A stretch of 64,000 nt of DNA from Solidesulfovibrio fructosivorans JJ] (lineage in GTDB: Bacteria > Desulfobacterota > Desulfovibrionia > Desulfovibrionales > Desulfovibrionaceae), in contig NZ_AECZ01000003.1 of assembly GCF_000179555.1 (NCBI RefSeq), positions 62,001 through 126,000 of the forward strand, read 5' to 3'. Below the pieces are notes generated by a model that was given only the letters and a program-made list of their open reading frames with translations, was not told the DNA's origin and made no database searches. Positions 31,036 to 40,193 of the stretch are shown here, piece by piece. The position numbers and the translations under genes were made by a program. The number at the start of each line of letters is the position of its first letter. Position 1 is the first letter of the stretch.

Positions 31036-34000
31036 ATGATTATCCTTCATGCCGCCCACTCCGATGTCGGGTTGCTCCTCTGGGGGGAAGCGCCTTTTGA
31101 TGCCGCCGCCAGCCCCAGCCCTTTGAAGGGGAAAAAATCTCCTCCACGTCCGTCGCCCAGTGCCGTCCGCGCAGAATCACTTGATGCGCTGCTGAAAAAA
31201 AGATTTCCCTTGGCCAAGGCTGCAGCATTGCCAATTGATGCCGCAGTTTGGCTGCCCTCCCATGCGAAAGCCCCCCTTCCCTCAAGCCATCTTCTTGGAG
31301 ATACGGAAGCACCCACATCGGCCACGACCTTGACCCCGTGGTTGGTCCCTGCGTTGCTTCTGGAGAGTGATGCGCTTTTGGCCATTCTTGCAGTCTGTTG
31401 GCGGAAAAGGACACTCGCCAGCGGCGTCGTCGTGGGTGACGATCTCGCCTACTGGGCGGAGATGCTTCGATTCGCGGGGGCGCTGGTGGCCAAACAGCAA
31501 TTTCTTCCCGGCATTCGTACTGTCGGCGGCGAACTGCATGCCGTGTGGGAGCCTGCGCTCGACGCCGGGGATCAAGGGCGCTTGGTGACGTTCGCGGGGC
31601 GGATGCCGCCTTCGGCTCGCGCCCTGGCCGATCCCAGCCAAAAACAATCGCCATCGATACCGGCGCAGCAAGTCCTGCGGTCATTCCTCGTCGAAGCGGT
31701 TGATGCCCTGGTTCGATCAGCCATTGCGGCGGAAAGGAAATCCGACCGACGCTCACGGCAATCGCTTGCACCGGAAAGCGTCCATGATGCCTGGATGGCC
31801 GCATTACGTGCTCCAGAAGGGCTGATCGAGTGGGCAAGAAAGGATGTCTCCGCGCTCCACAAGGACATCATGCGCTGGAAGCGGCCTGTCACTGTGACGG
31901 CAGCTTCTCCGGTGCGCCTGTGTTTCAGGCTGGAAGAACCAAGCGAGGAGGCACCACCAGGGAAAGAGACCTGGAAGGTATCGTATTTTTTGCAACCGCA
32001 TAGCGACCGCAGTTTACTGGTCCCCTTGGCTGAACTCTGGAAGACAAAAGCAGCAAAGCGTGAAGCACTTAAGCCCCTTGGCCCCAATCCCAAGGAATAC
32101 GTGCTGCTGTCCCTGGGGCAAGCGTCCGTCCTCTCCGCGCCTATTGCCGCCAGTCTGAAAGGGCCGGCCCCAACCGGGTTTCCCTGCGACACCAAGGCTG
32201 CCCACGAGTTCCTGACATTGACAGCCCCCGCGCTCGAACAAGCCGGTTTCGGCGTCATGCTCCCGGCCTGGTGGACCCGCACAGGGACGAAACTGCGCCC
32301 TGTCGTCCGGGCGCATGTAGCGAGTCCGCAATTTACTACGTCAGGCGGCTTGTCCCTGGACGCCATTGCGGAATTTCAGTGGGAAGTCTCACTCGGGGAA
32401 ACCCGCAAGAGTCTTAAGGAACTCACGGCCCTGGCCAAACTCAAGGCACCATTGGTCCAGGTTCGGGGGCAATGGGTCGAGGTCAATGCCGAAGCGATCG
32501 CCTCCGCCGTGGCCTATTGGAAGAAAAAGGCGAACGAAGCGGCTTCGGTGCGCGAGATCATCCACATGGCGCTTGGAGGCCAGGAAACGCATCATGGGTT
32601 TGCTTTTGGCGGCATCGAGGCGACCGGTTGGATCAAAGACCTCCTGGAACAGCTTGAAGGACGGACGAACTACCAGGAGTTTTCCCCTCCAGGGGCACTC
32701 GCCGCCAGGCTGCGCCCCTATCAACTTCGCGGATTCTCCTGGCTGTCTTTTTTACGGCACTGGGGTCTCGGAGCCTGCCTTGCCGACGACATGGGACTCG
32801 GCAAAACCATGCAGACCTTGGCGCTGCTCCTTTCGCTGCGGGAGGGCGGCGAGAAGAAACCCAGTCTGCTGATCTGCCCGACTTCCGTGGTCAACAACTG
32901 GGTCCAGGAAGCGGCCCAATTCGCTCCCGGGTTGCCGGTCATGGTGCATCATGGACTGGGCCGGAAAAAAGATGCAACTTTTCAAAAAACAGCATCCGGG
33001 CATGCCTTGGTCATTACGAGCTATGGGCTTTTGCAGCGTGACGTATCCTTTTTTCAAAAAATCACCTGGGCCGGAGTGATTCTGGACGAGGCGCAAAACA
33101 TCAAGAATCCTGAGACGAAACAAGCCAAGGCGGCCCGGGGTATCCCGGCGGATTTTCGAATCGCCCTGACCGGTACGCCTGTCGAGAACAATGTCGGCGA
33201 TCTGTGGTCGATCATGGAGTTTCTCAACCCGGGATTTCTGGGAACTCAGGCGGAGTTTCGCCGACGATTTTTCGTTCCTATCCAGACCGGTCGCGATCCC
33301 GAGGCCCCGGAAAAGCTCAAGCGTTTGACCGGCCCCTTCATCCTGCGTCGCGTCAAGACAGACAAGACCGTCATCGCCGACCTGCCCGACAAGGTGGAAC
33401 GCAAGGAACGCTGCCATCTGACGAAGGAACAGGCCTCTCTGTACGCCGCCGTACTCAAGGATTTGGAAAAGACCCTGGCCGAAGCCGAAGGCATAAAGCG
33501 CAAGGGGATCATCCTGGCCACTCTGTCCAAGCTCAAGCAGGTGTGCAACCACCCGGCCCAATTCCTCGGCGACAATTCGGCCATCGCCGATCGGTCCGGC
33601 AAACTCTCCCGCCTGACGGAAATGCTCGAGGAAGTGGTCGAAGCCGGCGACAGGGCACTGGTCTTTACCCAGTTCAAAGAGATGGGGGACCTCCTCAAAA
33701 CCCACCTCCAGGAAACGTTTGGCCAGGAACTCCTCTTCCTGCACGGCGGCGTGACGAAAAACCTTCGAGACAAGATGGTCGAGCGTTTCCAGTCGTCCGC
33801 CGGGGCACCGCCGATATTTATCCTGTCGCTAAAGGCTGGCGGGACGGGGCTCAACCTGACCAATGCCAACCACGTCTTCCACTATGACCGCTGGTGGAAT
33901 CCGGCAGTGGAAAATCAGGCCACGGACCGGGCCTTTCGCATCGGACAACACAAAAACGTCCTGGTACACAAATTCCTGTGCGTCGGAACCTTGGAAGACA

Positions 34001-34137
34001 AAATAGACGCCATGATCGAACAGAAGCAGAGTTTGGCCAATGCCGTGGTGGGCACTGGCGAAGCATGGCTTACGGAGCTGTCCAACGCCGAGCTCAAAGA
34101 CCTCTTTGCGCTTCGCAAGGAAGCGCTTGGAGCATAG
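31036..34137 (+). CDS. SNF2/HepA-type helicase-like ATPase
   Basis: A 1033-residue Swi2/Snf2-family DNA translocase. The N-terminal 520 residues form a bacterial SNF2-associated region. The ATPase core follows: Walker A MGLGKTMQTLALLL near 585, DEAQ box VILDEAQNIKN near 682, ALTGTPVENN, then the helicase C domain with LSLKAGGTGLNL and ATDRAFRIGQ. Bacterial members remodel protein-DNA or RNA polymerase complexes, and some belong to defence systems. It is followed after one base by a SWIM zinc-finger gene, a conserved pair. Start uncertain (31036 chosen). Confidence 0.92.
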   Translation: MIILHAAHSDVGLLLWGEAPFDAAASPSPLKGKKSPPRPSPSAVRAESLDALLKKRFPLAKAAALPIDAAVWLPSHAKAPLPSSHLLGDTEAPTSATTLTPWLVPALLLESDALLAILAVCWRKRTLASGVVVGDDLAYWAEMLRFAGALVAKQQFLPGIRTVGGELHAVWEPALDAGDQGRLVTFAGRMPPSARALADPSQKQSPSIPAQQVLRSFLVEAVDALVRSAIAAERKSDRRSRQSLAPESVHDAWMAALRAPEGLIEWARKDVSALHKDIMRWKRPVTVTAASPVRLCFRLEEPSEEAPPGKETWKVSYFLQPHSDRSLLVPLAELWKTKAAKREALKPLGPNPKEYVLLSLGQASVLSAPIAASLKGPAPTGFPCDTKAAHEFLTLTAPALEQAGFGVMLPAWWTRTGTKLRPVVRAHVASPQFTTSGGLSLDAIAEFQWEVSLGETRKSLKELTALAKLKAPLVQVRGQWVEVNAEAIASAVAYWKKKANEAASVREIIHMALGGQETHHGFAFGGIEATGWIKDLLEQLEGRTNYQEFSPPGALAARLRPYQLRGFSWLSFLRHWGLGACLADDMGLGKTMQTLALLLSLREGGEKKPSLLICPTSVVNNWVQEAAQFAPGLPVMVHHGLGRKKDATFQKTASGHALVITSYGLLQRDVSFFQKITWAGVILDEAQNIKNPETKQAKAARGIPADFRIALTGTPVENNVGDLWSIMEFLNPGFLGTQAEFRRRFFVPIQTGRDPEAPEKLKRLTGPFILRRVKTDKTVIADLPDKVERKERCHLTKEQASLYAAVLKDLEKTLAEAEGIKRKGIILATLSKLKQVCNHPAQFLGDNSAIADRSGKLSRLTEMLEEVVEAGDRALVFTQFKEMGDLLKTHLQETFGQELLFLHGGVTKNLRDKMVERFQSSAGAPPIFILSLKAGGTGLNLTNANHVFHYDRWWNPAVENQATDRAFRIGQHKNVLVHKFLCVGTLEDKIDAMIEQKQSLANAVVGTGEAWLTELSNAELKDLFALRKEALGA

Positions 34138-34138
34138 T

Positions 34139-35011
34139 ATGTCTCCGTATTACGGATATTTCCCCCCATCCAAGCCCAAGACGGCAAAGGGCGGCATCAA
34201 GGCGCAAAGCAAACGTGGTCCTTTCGGCGAAAGCTGGTGGGCCAAGCGGTGGATCGAGGTTCTCTCCGGATTCAACCTTGGGGCCAGACTGGCCCGGGGG
34301 CGCAGTTATGCTCGGAGCGGGCAGGTCCTCGCCGTGGAAATCGGCGTTGGTGCCATTTCCGCCATGGTGCAGGGCTCTCGATCGAAGCCCTATGTCGTTA
34401 CCATACGCGTCAAAACACTGTCTCCAGCGGAATGGTCCAAGGTCGCCACCGTTCTTTCTCACGAGACAGGCCATGTCGCTGCCCTGCTCGCGGGGCAAAT
34501 GCCGCAGGCCCTGGAGGACGTTTTCAAAAAGGCCAAGGTGTCGCTTTTCCCCTCCCGTTACGAAGACTTGATAACGGAGTGCTCCTGCCCGGACTGGTCA
34601 AATCCCTGCAAACATATCGCCGCCGTGTATTTTCTCGTGGCCGAAGAATTCGACCGAGATCCGTTTTTGCTTTTTAAGCTCAGGGGGATGACGCGGGCGG
34701 GTCTGATTGAGATGCTACAGGATGTACAGGTGGAAGATGATGCGCCTCAGGCCGAGGCGCATGCGCAAAAGTCAGGCAGCGCGAGTAGTGCACGTGAACC
34801 GCTGCCCGTCGATTGCGGCGCGTTCTGGGGCCAAGAAGCACACGAGGACGTGACGCTGGGGGAAATATCCGTGCCGGCGGTTAAAGCGTCGTTAGTCTGC
34901 CGCCTGGGTGCATTTCCATTTTGGCGGGGTCAGGAGGAATTTTTGCCGGCACTTGAGACGTTGTATGAGGCGGCATCAAAAAGGGGGCTGGCGGCAATCC
35001 TTGAGGAGTAA
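34139..35011 (+). CDS. SWIM zinc-finger protein paired with the SNF2 ATPase
   Basis: A 290-residue protein. The N-terminal half begins YYGYFPPSKPKTAKGGIKAQS and has WWAKRWIEVL, conserved in SNF2-linked SWIM proteins. The zinc finger CSCPDWSNPCKH (residues about 146-157) is the CxCx(n)CxH SWIM motif. It probably binds DNA or protein and partners the adjacent SNF2 ATPase. The start lies one base after the helicase stop, so the two are translationally linked. Confidence 0.9.
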   Translation: MSPYYGYFPPSKPKTAKGGIKAQSKRGPFGESWWAKRWIEVLSGFNLGARLARGRSYARSGQVLAVEIGVGAISAMVQGSRSKPYVVTIRVKTLSPAEWSKVATVLSHETGHVAALLAGQMPQALEDVFKKAKVSLFPSRYEDLITECSCPDWSNPCKHIAAVYFLVAEEFDRDPFLLFKLRGMTRAGLIEMLQDVQVEDDAPQAEAHAQKSGSASSAREPLPVDCGAFWGQEAHEDVTLGEISVPAVKASLVCRLGAFPFWRGQEEFLPALETLYEAASKRGLAAILEE

Positions 35012-35528
35012 GGGAGAGCTGACCCCCTAGAAAATCGAAAATGGTCCCCCGATTGCTTGAATCAAATTCAAGCGGCCTTTTCCGGATGCTCATGCTGGCC
35101 CGCGTCTGCGCCCCCTTGTGCCGCTCCTACAGGGGGGCCAACAAAACCCGTTGGCGCAGTGTTGGCTGGGGAAAAAAAGAAGGGGTTATCCCCTTGGGGG
35201 TGTTTTTCGTTGTTGCAGCGCGGTAACGGCGACCGGCCTAAGTGAGGTCGCCCGGGAAGCCGATCTTGCGGATGTTTTTCAGGATCAGCCTTTCCAGGCC
35301 CGCGCGGGAGCGATCATCGACGAACCAGCGGCGGCACCGGTAGGCCATGCCGATAAACGGGCTAAACTTGATCCAGGTGATACCCCGCAGGGCGAGAACA
35401 AGATGCCAATGGCGCGCTGCGTGGCCGGGACAGGCATCAACAGGGACGGAACGGGCAAGGCCCCGGGGATGGGCCTGATCGGGATCGGGCCGTCGGCCCC
35501 CCCCCCGGGGCCGGGACAAGGCCCCGTC
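35012..35528. other. spacer with terminator-like hairpin and GTTGGC motifs
   Basis: About 517 bases without a gene I trust. At 35138-35166 GCCAAC and two GTTGGC motifs occur in a pattern resembling 53670-53695. A hairpin AAGGGGTTATCCCCTT with flanking A and T runs (about 35170-35207) could terminate transcription in either direction. A 93-codon minus-strand frame (35238-35519) ending KIGFPGDLT is probably a gene fragment. Confidence 0.45.
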
Positions 35529-36359
35529 TTAGCGCGTCACCCCGTAAAACGGGAACGGTCCGGGAAAGCTGTGGCCGCAGCCCGGGATCAGACCGAAATG
35601 GGTGACGAGGCCGGCCGGATCGCGGTCAGGGCAAGCCAGGTAATGCAGGGCCAGGCCGCCGGGTTCCAGCATGAACCGGGACGGCGCGTCCGGGGTCAGG
35701 TCCAGGGCCAGTTGCAGGCTTGTGGAGGGGGCGATGCAGGCCAGGGTTCCACCGAACGCGCGCACGACAGGTCGGTGCATGTGGCCGCAGCACAGGCGCG
35801 CCACATTGGGGAAGCGGCCGAGCAGGTCTTGCAAGGGCGCGGCCCGGGTGAAGCCGTCGGCATCCATGTTGCCGATGCCCACCGTGAAGGGCGGATGGTG
35901 CATGAAAAGCAGTGTCGGCCTGCCTTCGGCCAGAACCTGCTCCAGCCAGTCCAGGTCCTGGGGGGTCAAGCCGCCGCCGTGCTGCCCGGGCCTGGTGGAG
36001 TCCAGCCCGACCAAGCGCAGGGGCAGGGTATCGTCCACATAGCGCACCGGCGCGTCGGGATGCGCGGCCTGAAGGGAGCTCTGCGGGGCAAAGGCGGCGC
36101 GCAAGCGGGCCCGGTTGTCGTGGTTGCCGGGGATCGGCAGGAATCGGGCCTTCAAGCGGCCCAGCAGGGAGGCGGCCTGGGCGTACTCGCCGTCCAGGCC
36201 ATGGTCCGCGATGTCGCCCGAGACAAGCACGACATCCGGGGCCGGGACAAGGGCGTTGAGATAGGCCACGGCATTGGCCAGGGCCTGGGTGGACGGGGCC
36301 TGGCCATAGGCCAGGCCGTTCTCCGCCACGTGCAGGTCGGAGAGCTGGGCGATCAGCAT
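35529..36359 (-). CDS. calcineurin-like metallophosphoesterase (CpdA/class III PDE type)
   Basis: A 276-residue cytoplasmic phosphoesterase with all five metal-binding blocks: SDLHV, GDIAD, GNHDN, MHHPP and GHMH. Relatives hydrolyse cyclic nucleotides or glycerophosphodiesters. It overlaps the end of the ABC ATPase gene by seven bases, so it belongs to that operon and probably acts on the imported compound. That suggests the transporter carries a phosphodiester or phosphonate-like compound; this is inference. Confidence 0.9.
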   Translation of the reverse strand: MLIAQLSDLHVAENGLAYGQAPSTQALANAVAYLNALVPAPDVVLVSGDIADHGLDGEYAQAASLLGRLKARFLPIPGNHDNRARLRAAFAPQSSLQAAHPDAPVRYVDDTLPLRLVGLDSTRPGQHGGGLTPQDLDWLEQVLAEGRPTLLFMHHPPFTVGIGNMDADGFTRAAPLQDLLGRFPNVARLCCGHMHRPVVRAFGGTLACIAPSTSLQLALDLTPDAPSRFMLEPGGLALHYLACPDRDPAGLVTHFGLIPGCGHSFPGPFPFYGVTR

Positions 36360-38281
36360 GCGGACGCTCCGGGAAGGAGGGAGAGCGCTCGGGGCGGCAC
36401 GGTAAAGGAAATGGTTTCCCCCGGGGTAAACTCCCGGCCAGCCGAGGCGTCCAGGGTGCAGACGGATCCGTCCTGGAGCGTGACCTTCAGCCGATTCCTA
36501 TCGCCCAGAAAGCTGGCGGACAGGATTTCCGCCCGGATCTGGCCGTCGCCGTTGGCCATGATTTCCGCTGCCTCGGGCCGGAAAAGCAGGGTGAGGGAGG
36601 CCGCCGTTGCCCGGTTGGCCCCCTCAAGCGAGCGGCGCGGGAGGCAATGCCCGCCAGGCAAAAGGATGCCGTCCTCGTGCACGGCGCACCGCAGCCTGTT
36701 CACGGTGCCGATGAAATCCGCCACAAAGGGGTCCGCCGGGTGGCAATAGATGTCCCGGGGCGAGCCCTGTTGGGCCACCGCGCCATTGTTCATGACCACC
36801 ACCACGTCGCCCAGGGCCATGGCCTCGCCCTGGTCATGGGTCACGTACACGGCCGTGATGCCCAGGCGCGTGAGCAGGGTGTGGATTTCCTCGCGCAGGC
36901 TGTGGCGGAGCTTGGCGTCCAGGGCGGTGAGGGGTTCGTCCAGCAGCAGGACGCGGGGCCGCACCGCAATGGCCCGGGCCAGGGCCACCCGCTGGCGCTG
37001 GCCGCCGGAAAGCTGTTCGATGCGCCGGTCCGCCAGATGGCCGATCCGCATCATGGCGAGCATTTCCCTGACCCGCTCGGCCCGCTTGGGCGCGGCATCC
37101 CCACGGACGCGCAGGCCGTATTCGATATTGCGAGACACGCTCAGGTTGGGAAACAGGGCGTAGTTCTGGAAGACCATGCCCACGTTGCGCGCCTCGATGG
37201 GCACCCCGGTGACATCGGTATCCCCGAAAAGGACCTTGCCGCCGCTGTCCGGCGTTTCCAGTCCCGCGATGAGGCGCAGGGCGGTTGTCTTGCCACAGCC
37301 GGAGGGCCCCAATAGCACCACGGTCTGCCCGGCTTCGATGGTCAGGTCCAAGGGTTTGAGCCCTGTCGTGCCGTCCGGAAAGGTTTTGGCGCAGGAGCGC
37401 AGGCGCACGGGGACGCCACGCGCTTCGGGCATGGGGGAAGAGAGGGGCATGGCCTGTGCCTCCTTGCCGTCCTGGGCGGGCTCTTTGGCCGCCACGGTGG
37501 CGATGGTTCGCGATCCCAGCCATTGCATGGCGGTGAGAAGCGGGATGATGAGGGCAAAAAAGTAAATGGTGTAGGCGGAGCCGATTTCCAGCCGCATGGA
37601 GGCATAGCTGTTGGCGAGTCCCACCGGCAGGGTTTTGGTCAGGGGCGTGTGCAGCATCCAGGTGAGGTTGAATTCCCCCACCGACAGGGTGAAGACCATC
37701 AGCGCGCCGGAGAGGATGCCCGGCCGGGCATTGGGCACGATAACGGTCATAAAGCGCGTCAGAAACCCCGCGCCCAGGCTGGCGGCGCCTTCTTCCAGCG
37801 TGCGCAGGTCCACCATGGCCATGACCGCGGCCACGGACCGGACCATAAACGGCAGGCAGAAGACGACGTGGCCGGCCAGGATGAACAGCCAGCTCATGCG
37901 AAACCAGGTGAACCCGCCGTAATTGAGCAAGAGGCCCAAAGCGATGGCCAGGCCCGGAACGGCCAGGGGCAGCACCAGCAACTCTTCCAGCATGGCGGTC
38001 CAGCGGCTTTTCAGGCGCACCATGCAATACGCGGCCGGAATGCCGACAACCAGGCAGCAGCCCAGACAGACCAGGGCGATAAGGAGGCTTCTCCAGATGG
38101 TATCGCTGTAAAGGCTCCAGACCTGGCACACCCAGCGCAGGGTCAGGCCGCTGGAAACGCCCTTGAAGGCGTTGGCCGACAGGCCCGTGAGCACGGACTG
38201 CCCCACCGGTATGATGAGAAAGGCGCCGCAGGCCAGGGTCAGGCCCAGTTGCGCGGCCCAGAGGAAAGTCGGTTTTTTCAT
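36353..38281 (-). CDS. ABC transporter permease fused to its ATPase
   Basis: A single 642-codon frame. Residues 1-265 are a PotC-type inner-membrane permease with six hydrophobic segments and the EAA loop (LEEGAASLGAGFLTRFMTV). Residues 278-642 are a full ATPase of the CUT1/PotA class: Walker A GPSGCGKTT, signature LSGGQRQRVALA, Walker B VLLLDEPLTALD, switch VTHD, and a C-terminal TOBE-like domain. These are normally separate genes. At the joint, ATG 37450 has an AAGGAGG at 37459-37465, so a free 365-residue ATPase may also be made. The fusion start overlaps the preceding permease stop (ATGA). Confidence 0.88.
   Translation of the reverse strand: MKKPTFLWAAQLGLTLACGAFLIIPVGQSVLTGLSANAFKGVSSGLTLRWVCQVWSLYSDTIWRSLLIALVCLGCCLVVGIPAAYCMVRLKSRWTAMLEELLVLPLAVPGLAIALGLLLNYGGFTWFRMSWLFILAGHVVFCLPFMVRSVAAVMAMVDLRTLEEGAASLGAGFLTRFMTVIVPNARPGILSGALMVFTLSVGEFNLTWMLHTPLTKTLPVGLANSYASMRLEIGSAYTIYFFALIIPLLTAMQWLGSRTIATVAAKEPAQDGKEAQAMPLSSPMPEARGVPVRLRSCAKTFPDGTTGLKPLDLTIEAGQTVVLLGPSGCGKTTALRLIAGLETPDSGGKVLFGDTDVTGVPIEARNVGMVFQNYALFPNLSVSRNIEYGLRVRGDAAPKRAERVREMLAMMRIGHLADRRIEQLSGGQRQRVALARAIAVRPRVLLLDEPLTALDAKLRHSLREEIHTLLTRLGITAVYVTHDQGEAMALGDVVVVMNNGAVAQQGSPRDIYCHPADPFVADFIGTVNRLRCAVHEDGILLPGGHCLPRRSLEGANRATAASLTLLFRPEAAEIMANGDGQIRAEILSASFLGDRNRLKVTLQDGSVCTLDASAGREFTPGETISFTVPPRALSLLPGASAC
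37448..37465 (-). promoter_or_regulatory. internal ribosome-binding site and ATG inside the permease-ATPase fusion
   Basis: Minus-strand AAGGAGG (complement of 37459-37465), eight bases before an in-frame ATG (37450-37448) that begins MPLSSPMPEARG, exactly where the ATPase of related operons would start. It suggests re-initiation, giving extra ATPase. Confidence 0.65.
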
Positions 38282-39099
38282 CCCGCGGCCCCGATGGAGT
38301 CCTCGCGGGCCACGCTTCGCGCCGCGAACAGGGTGGCCCAGGTGATTGCGCCCAGAATCAGGGACAGGCAGGCCGCCATGCCGATGTTGGCCGACAGCGT
38401 GAACTCCGTATAAATGGTGATGGGCAGCACATCGATGTCGGTGGCCAGGGTGAAGGCGGTGCCGAACGCGCCCATGGACGTGGCGAAGCAGATGGCGCCG
38501 GAGGAGATGAAGGCCGGGGTCAGGGCGGGGATGATGACATCCCGCGTCACGCGCCAGGGCGAGGCGCCCAGGGACCGGGCGGCCTCTTCCAGTTCCCGGT
38601 CGATTTTTTCCGCGGCGGCCATGACCGCCGTCACCACCCGGGGAATGGAAAAATACACGTAGCCCAAGAACAGGCCGGTCATGGAATAGGCCAGCACGAC
38701 CTTGTGGCCAAAGACCATGGTGGTGAGTTGTCCCAGAAGCCCCTGGCGTCCGGTCCAGAGGATGACCATGAAGCCCACGACCACACCCGGGAAGGCCAGG
38801 GGAAACGTCAGCATGGAAACCAGCAGGCGCTTGCCGGGAAAGGTGTTGCGGGCCAGAAACACCCCCACCACGCCGGAGAGGGCCAGGGAGAACAGGGTGA
38901 CCACGGCGGACAGGGCCACGGTGTAGCACAGGCTGGTGAGATAGCGCGGCCTGGTCAGGGCGTCGATGTAAAGCCGCAGCCCGCCCTGGGAGCCGGTCTC
39001 CAGAACCAGACGGGCCATGGGGAGCAGGAAAAAGGCGAAAAGCACCGCGCCCAGGGGCAAGCCCATGGCCACAATCCAATGACGGTTGGAGCGAAACAT
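38278..39099 (-). CDS. ABC transporter permease 1
   Basis: A 273-residue inner-membrane permease (PotB class) with about six transmembrane helices and the cytoplasmic EAA loop ELEEAARSLGASPWRVTRDV that docks on the ATPase. It pairs with the permease half of the downstream fusion, overlapping it by four bases. A strong hairpin separates it from the upstream binding-protein gene. Substrate unknown. Confidence 0.9.
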   Translation of the reverse strand: MFRSNRHWIVAMGLPLGAVLFAFFLLPMARLVLETGSQGGLRLYIDALTRPRYLTSLCYTVALSAVVTLFSLALSGVVGVFLARNTFPGKRLLVSMLTFPLAFPGVVVGFMVILWTGRQGLLGQLTTMVFGHKVVLAYSMTGLFLGYVYFSIPRVVTAVMAAAEKIDRELEEAARSLGASPWRVTRDVIIPALTPAFISSGAICFATSMGAFGTAFTLATDIDVLPITIYTEFTLSANIGMAACLSLILGAITWATLFAARSVAREDSIGAAG

Positions 39100-39112
39100 A
39101 TGCCGATCCCTT

Positions 39113-39142
39113 GCGGGAGCGGGGCTTTGCCCCCGCTCCCGC
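39113..39142 (-). promoter_or_regulatory. intercistronic stem-loop between binding protein and permease
   Basis: Perfect 12-base stem GCGGGAGCGGGG (39113-39124) / CCCCGCTCCCGC (39131-39142) with a six-base loop and no T-run, between the stop of the binding-protein gene and the permease start. Such loops usually stabilise upstream mRNA or attenuate, giving excess binding protein. Confidence 0.7.
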
Positions 39143-39160
39143 TGGATGAAGGGAAAAAAC

Positions 39161-40168
39161 CTATTGCACTTCCGCGCGGAACCGATCGCGGAAAGCGGCC
39201 TGCACCGCGCCCATCTTGGCATAGTCGATGGGGGTCGCGCGGGCGTATTCGGACTCGGGCAGGAATTTGGCCGCCACCTCCTTGCTCATGGCCGAGGGGC
39301 GGACGGGCTTGAGATAGGCATTGGCCCACACGGCCTGCCCCTTGTCGCTCATGACGAAATCCAGGATTTTCTTGGCCAGTTCCGGATGGGGGGCGTTTTT
39401 CACCAGGCTCATGACATAGGGGACGATGATGGTGCCTTCCTGGGGAATGACGAACTCCACATTGGCCTTGTCCTTGTACTTGGCCCGGTAGGCATTGAAG
39501 TCGTAGTCCAGCAGGATGGGAATCTCGCCGGAGAGCACCCGGGCATACGAGGTCTGCTTGGGCACGATGGGCTCGTTGGCCTGCAGCTTTTTCATGAAGG
39601 CGAGACCCGGAGCGAAGTTCTCCAGCGTTCCGCCCATGGCCTTGTTGGCGGCGCACACGGACGCATAGCCCACGAAGGCCGAGGTGGGGTCGAGGTAGCC
39701 GATCATGCCCTTGTAGCGGGGATCGAGCAGGTCGTTCCAGGAACGGGGAACGGGCTTTCCCTCCAAGGCGTCCTTGTTGACGAAAAAGCCGATGGTGCCG
39801 GAGTGGATGGCGAACCAGAAACCGTCGGGGTCCTTGAGGCCTTTGGGGATCGCATCCCAGTGAGCGGGCTTGTAGGGGGCGACGACGCCTTTCTTTTTGG
39901 CCTCGATGCCGAAGGACACGCCGTAATAGACCACGTCCGCCACGGGATTGTTTTTTTCCGCGATGAGCTGGGACAGGCTCTGGCCGGAATTCTTGTTGTC
40001 CTGGGGGATGTGGATGCCCAGTTCCCGCTCGATGGTTTTAAGCTGGGTCCCCCAGTCCGCCCATTCGGGCGGACAGTTGTAACAGATGGCCGTATCCGTA
40101 GCGTGGGCGGGGCCCGCCCCGAACATGACGGCCATGGCCAAGGTCAATAGCCAGACAAGATGACGCAT
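39161..40168 (-). CDS. periplasmic solute-binding protein of the ABC transporter
   Basis: A 335-residue type II (PotD/iron/2-aminoethylphosphonate-like) binding protein with a signal peptide ending at AHA. Family features are VVYYGVSFGIEAKKKGVV, WNDLLDPRYKGMIGYLDP and LLDYDFNAYRAKYK. A Cys pair near the N-terminus (ICYNC) may form a disulfide. It delivers substrate to the permeases. Ligand class is uncertain: polyamine, phosphonate or phosphodiester are all possible. GGAG supports the start; the gene is 25 bases after lacI. Confidence 0.88.
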   Translation of the reverse strand: MRHLVWLLTLAMAVMFGAGPAHATDTAICYNCPPEWADWGTQLKTIERELGIHIPQDNKNSGQSLSQLIAEKNNPVADVVYYGVSFGIEAKKKGVVAPYKPAHWDAIPKGLKDPDGFWFAIHSGTIGFFVNKDALEGKPVPRSWNDLLDPRYKGMIGYLDPTSAFVGYASVCAANKAMGGTLENFAPGLAFMKKLQANEPIVPKQTSYARVLSGEIPILLDYDFNAYRAKYKDKANVEFVIPQEGTIIVPYVMSLVKNAPHPELAKKILDFVMSDKGQAVWANAYLKPVRPSAMSKEVAAKFLPESEYARATPIDYAKMGAVQAAFRDRFRAEVQ

Positions 40169-40193
40169 AATGCTCTCCAAAGGGGGCGGGAGG

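Noticed and set aside
35238-35519. 93-codon minus-strand frame ending KIGFPGDLT
   Set aside because: No ribosome-binding site and no recognised family; the last 35 residues look protein-like but the rest does not. Possibly a gene relic.
38282-39079. Upstream extension of the permease-ATPase frame
   Set aside because: It overlaps permease 1 in another frame and encodes Arg/Gly/Pro-rich sequence; the real start is the ATGA overlap at 38281.
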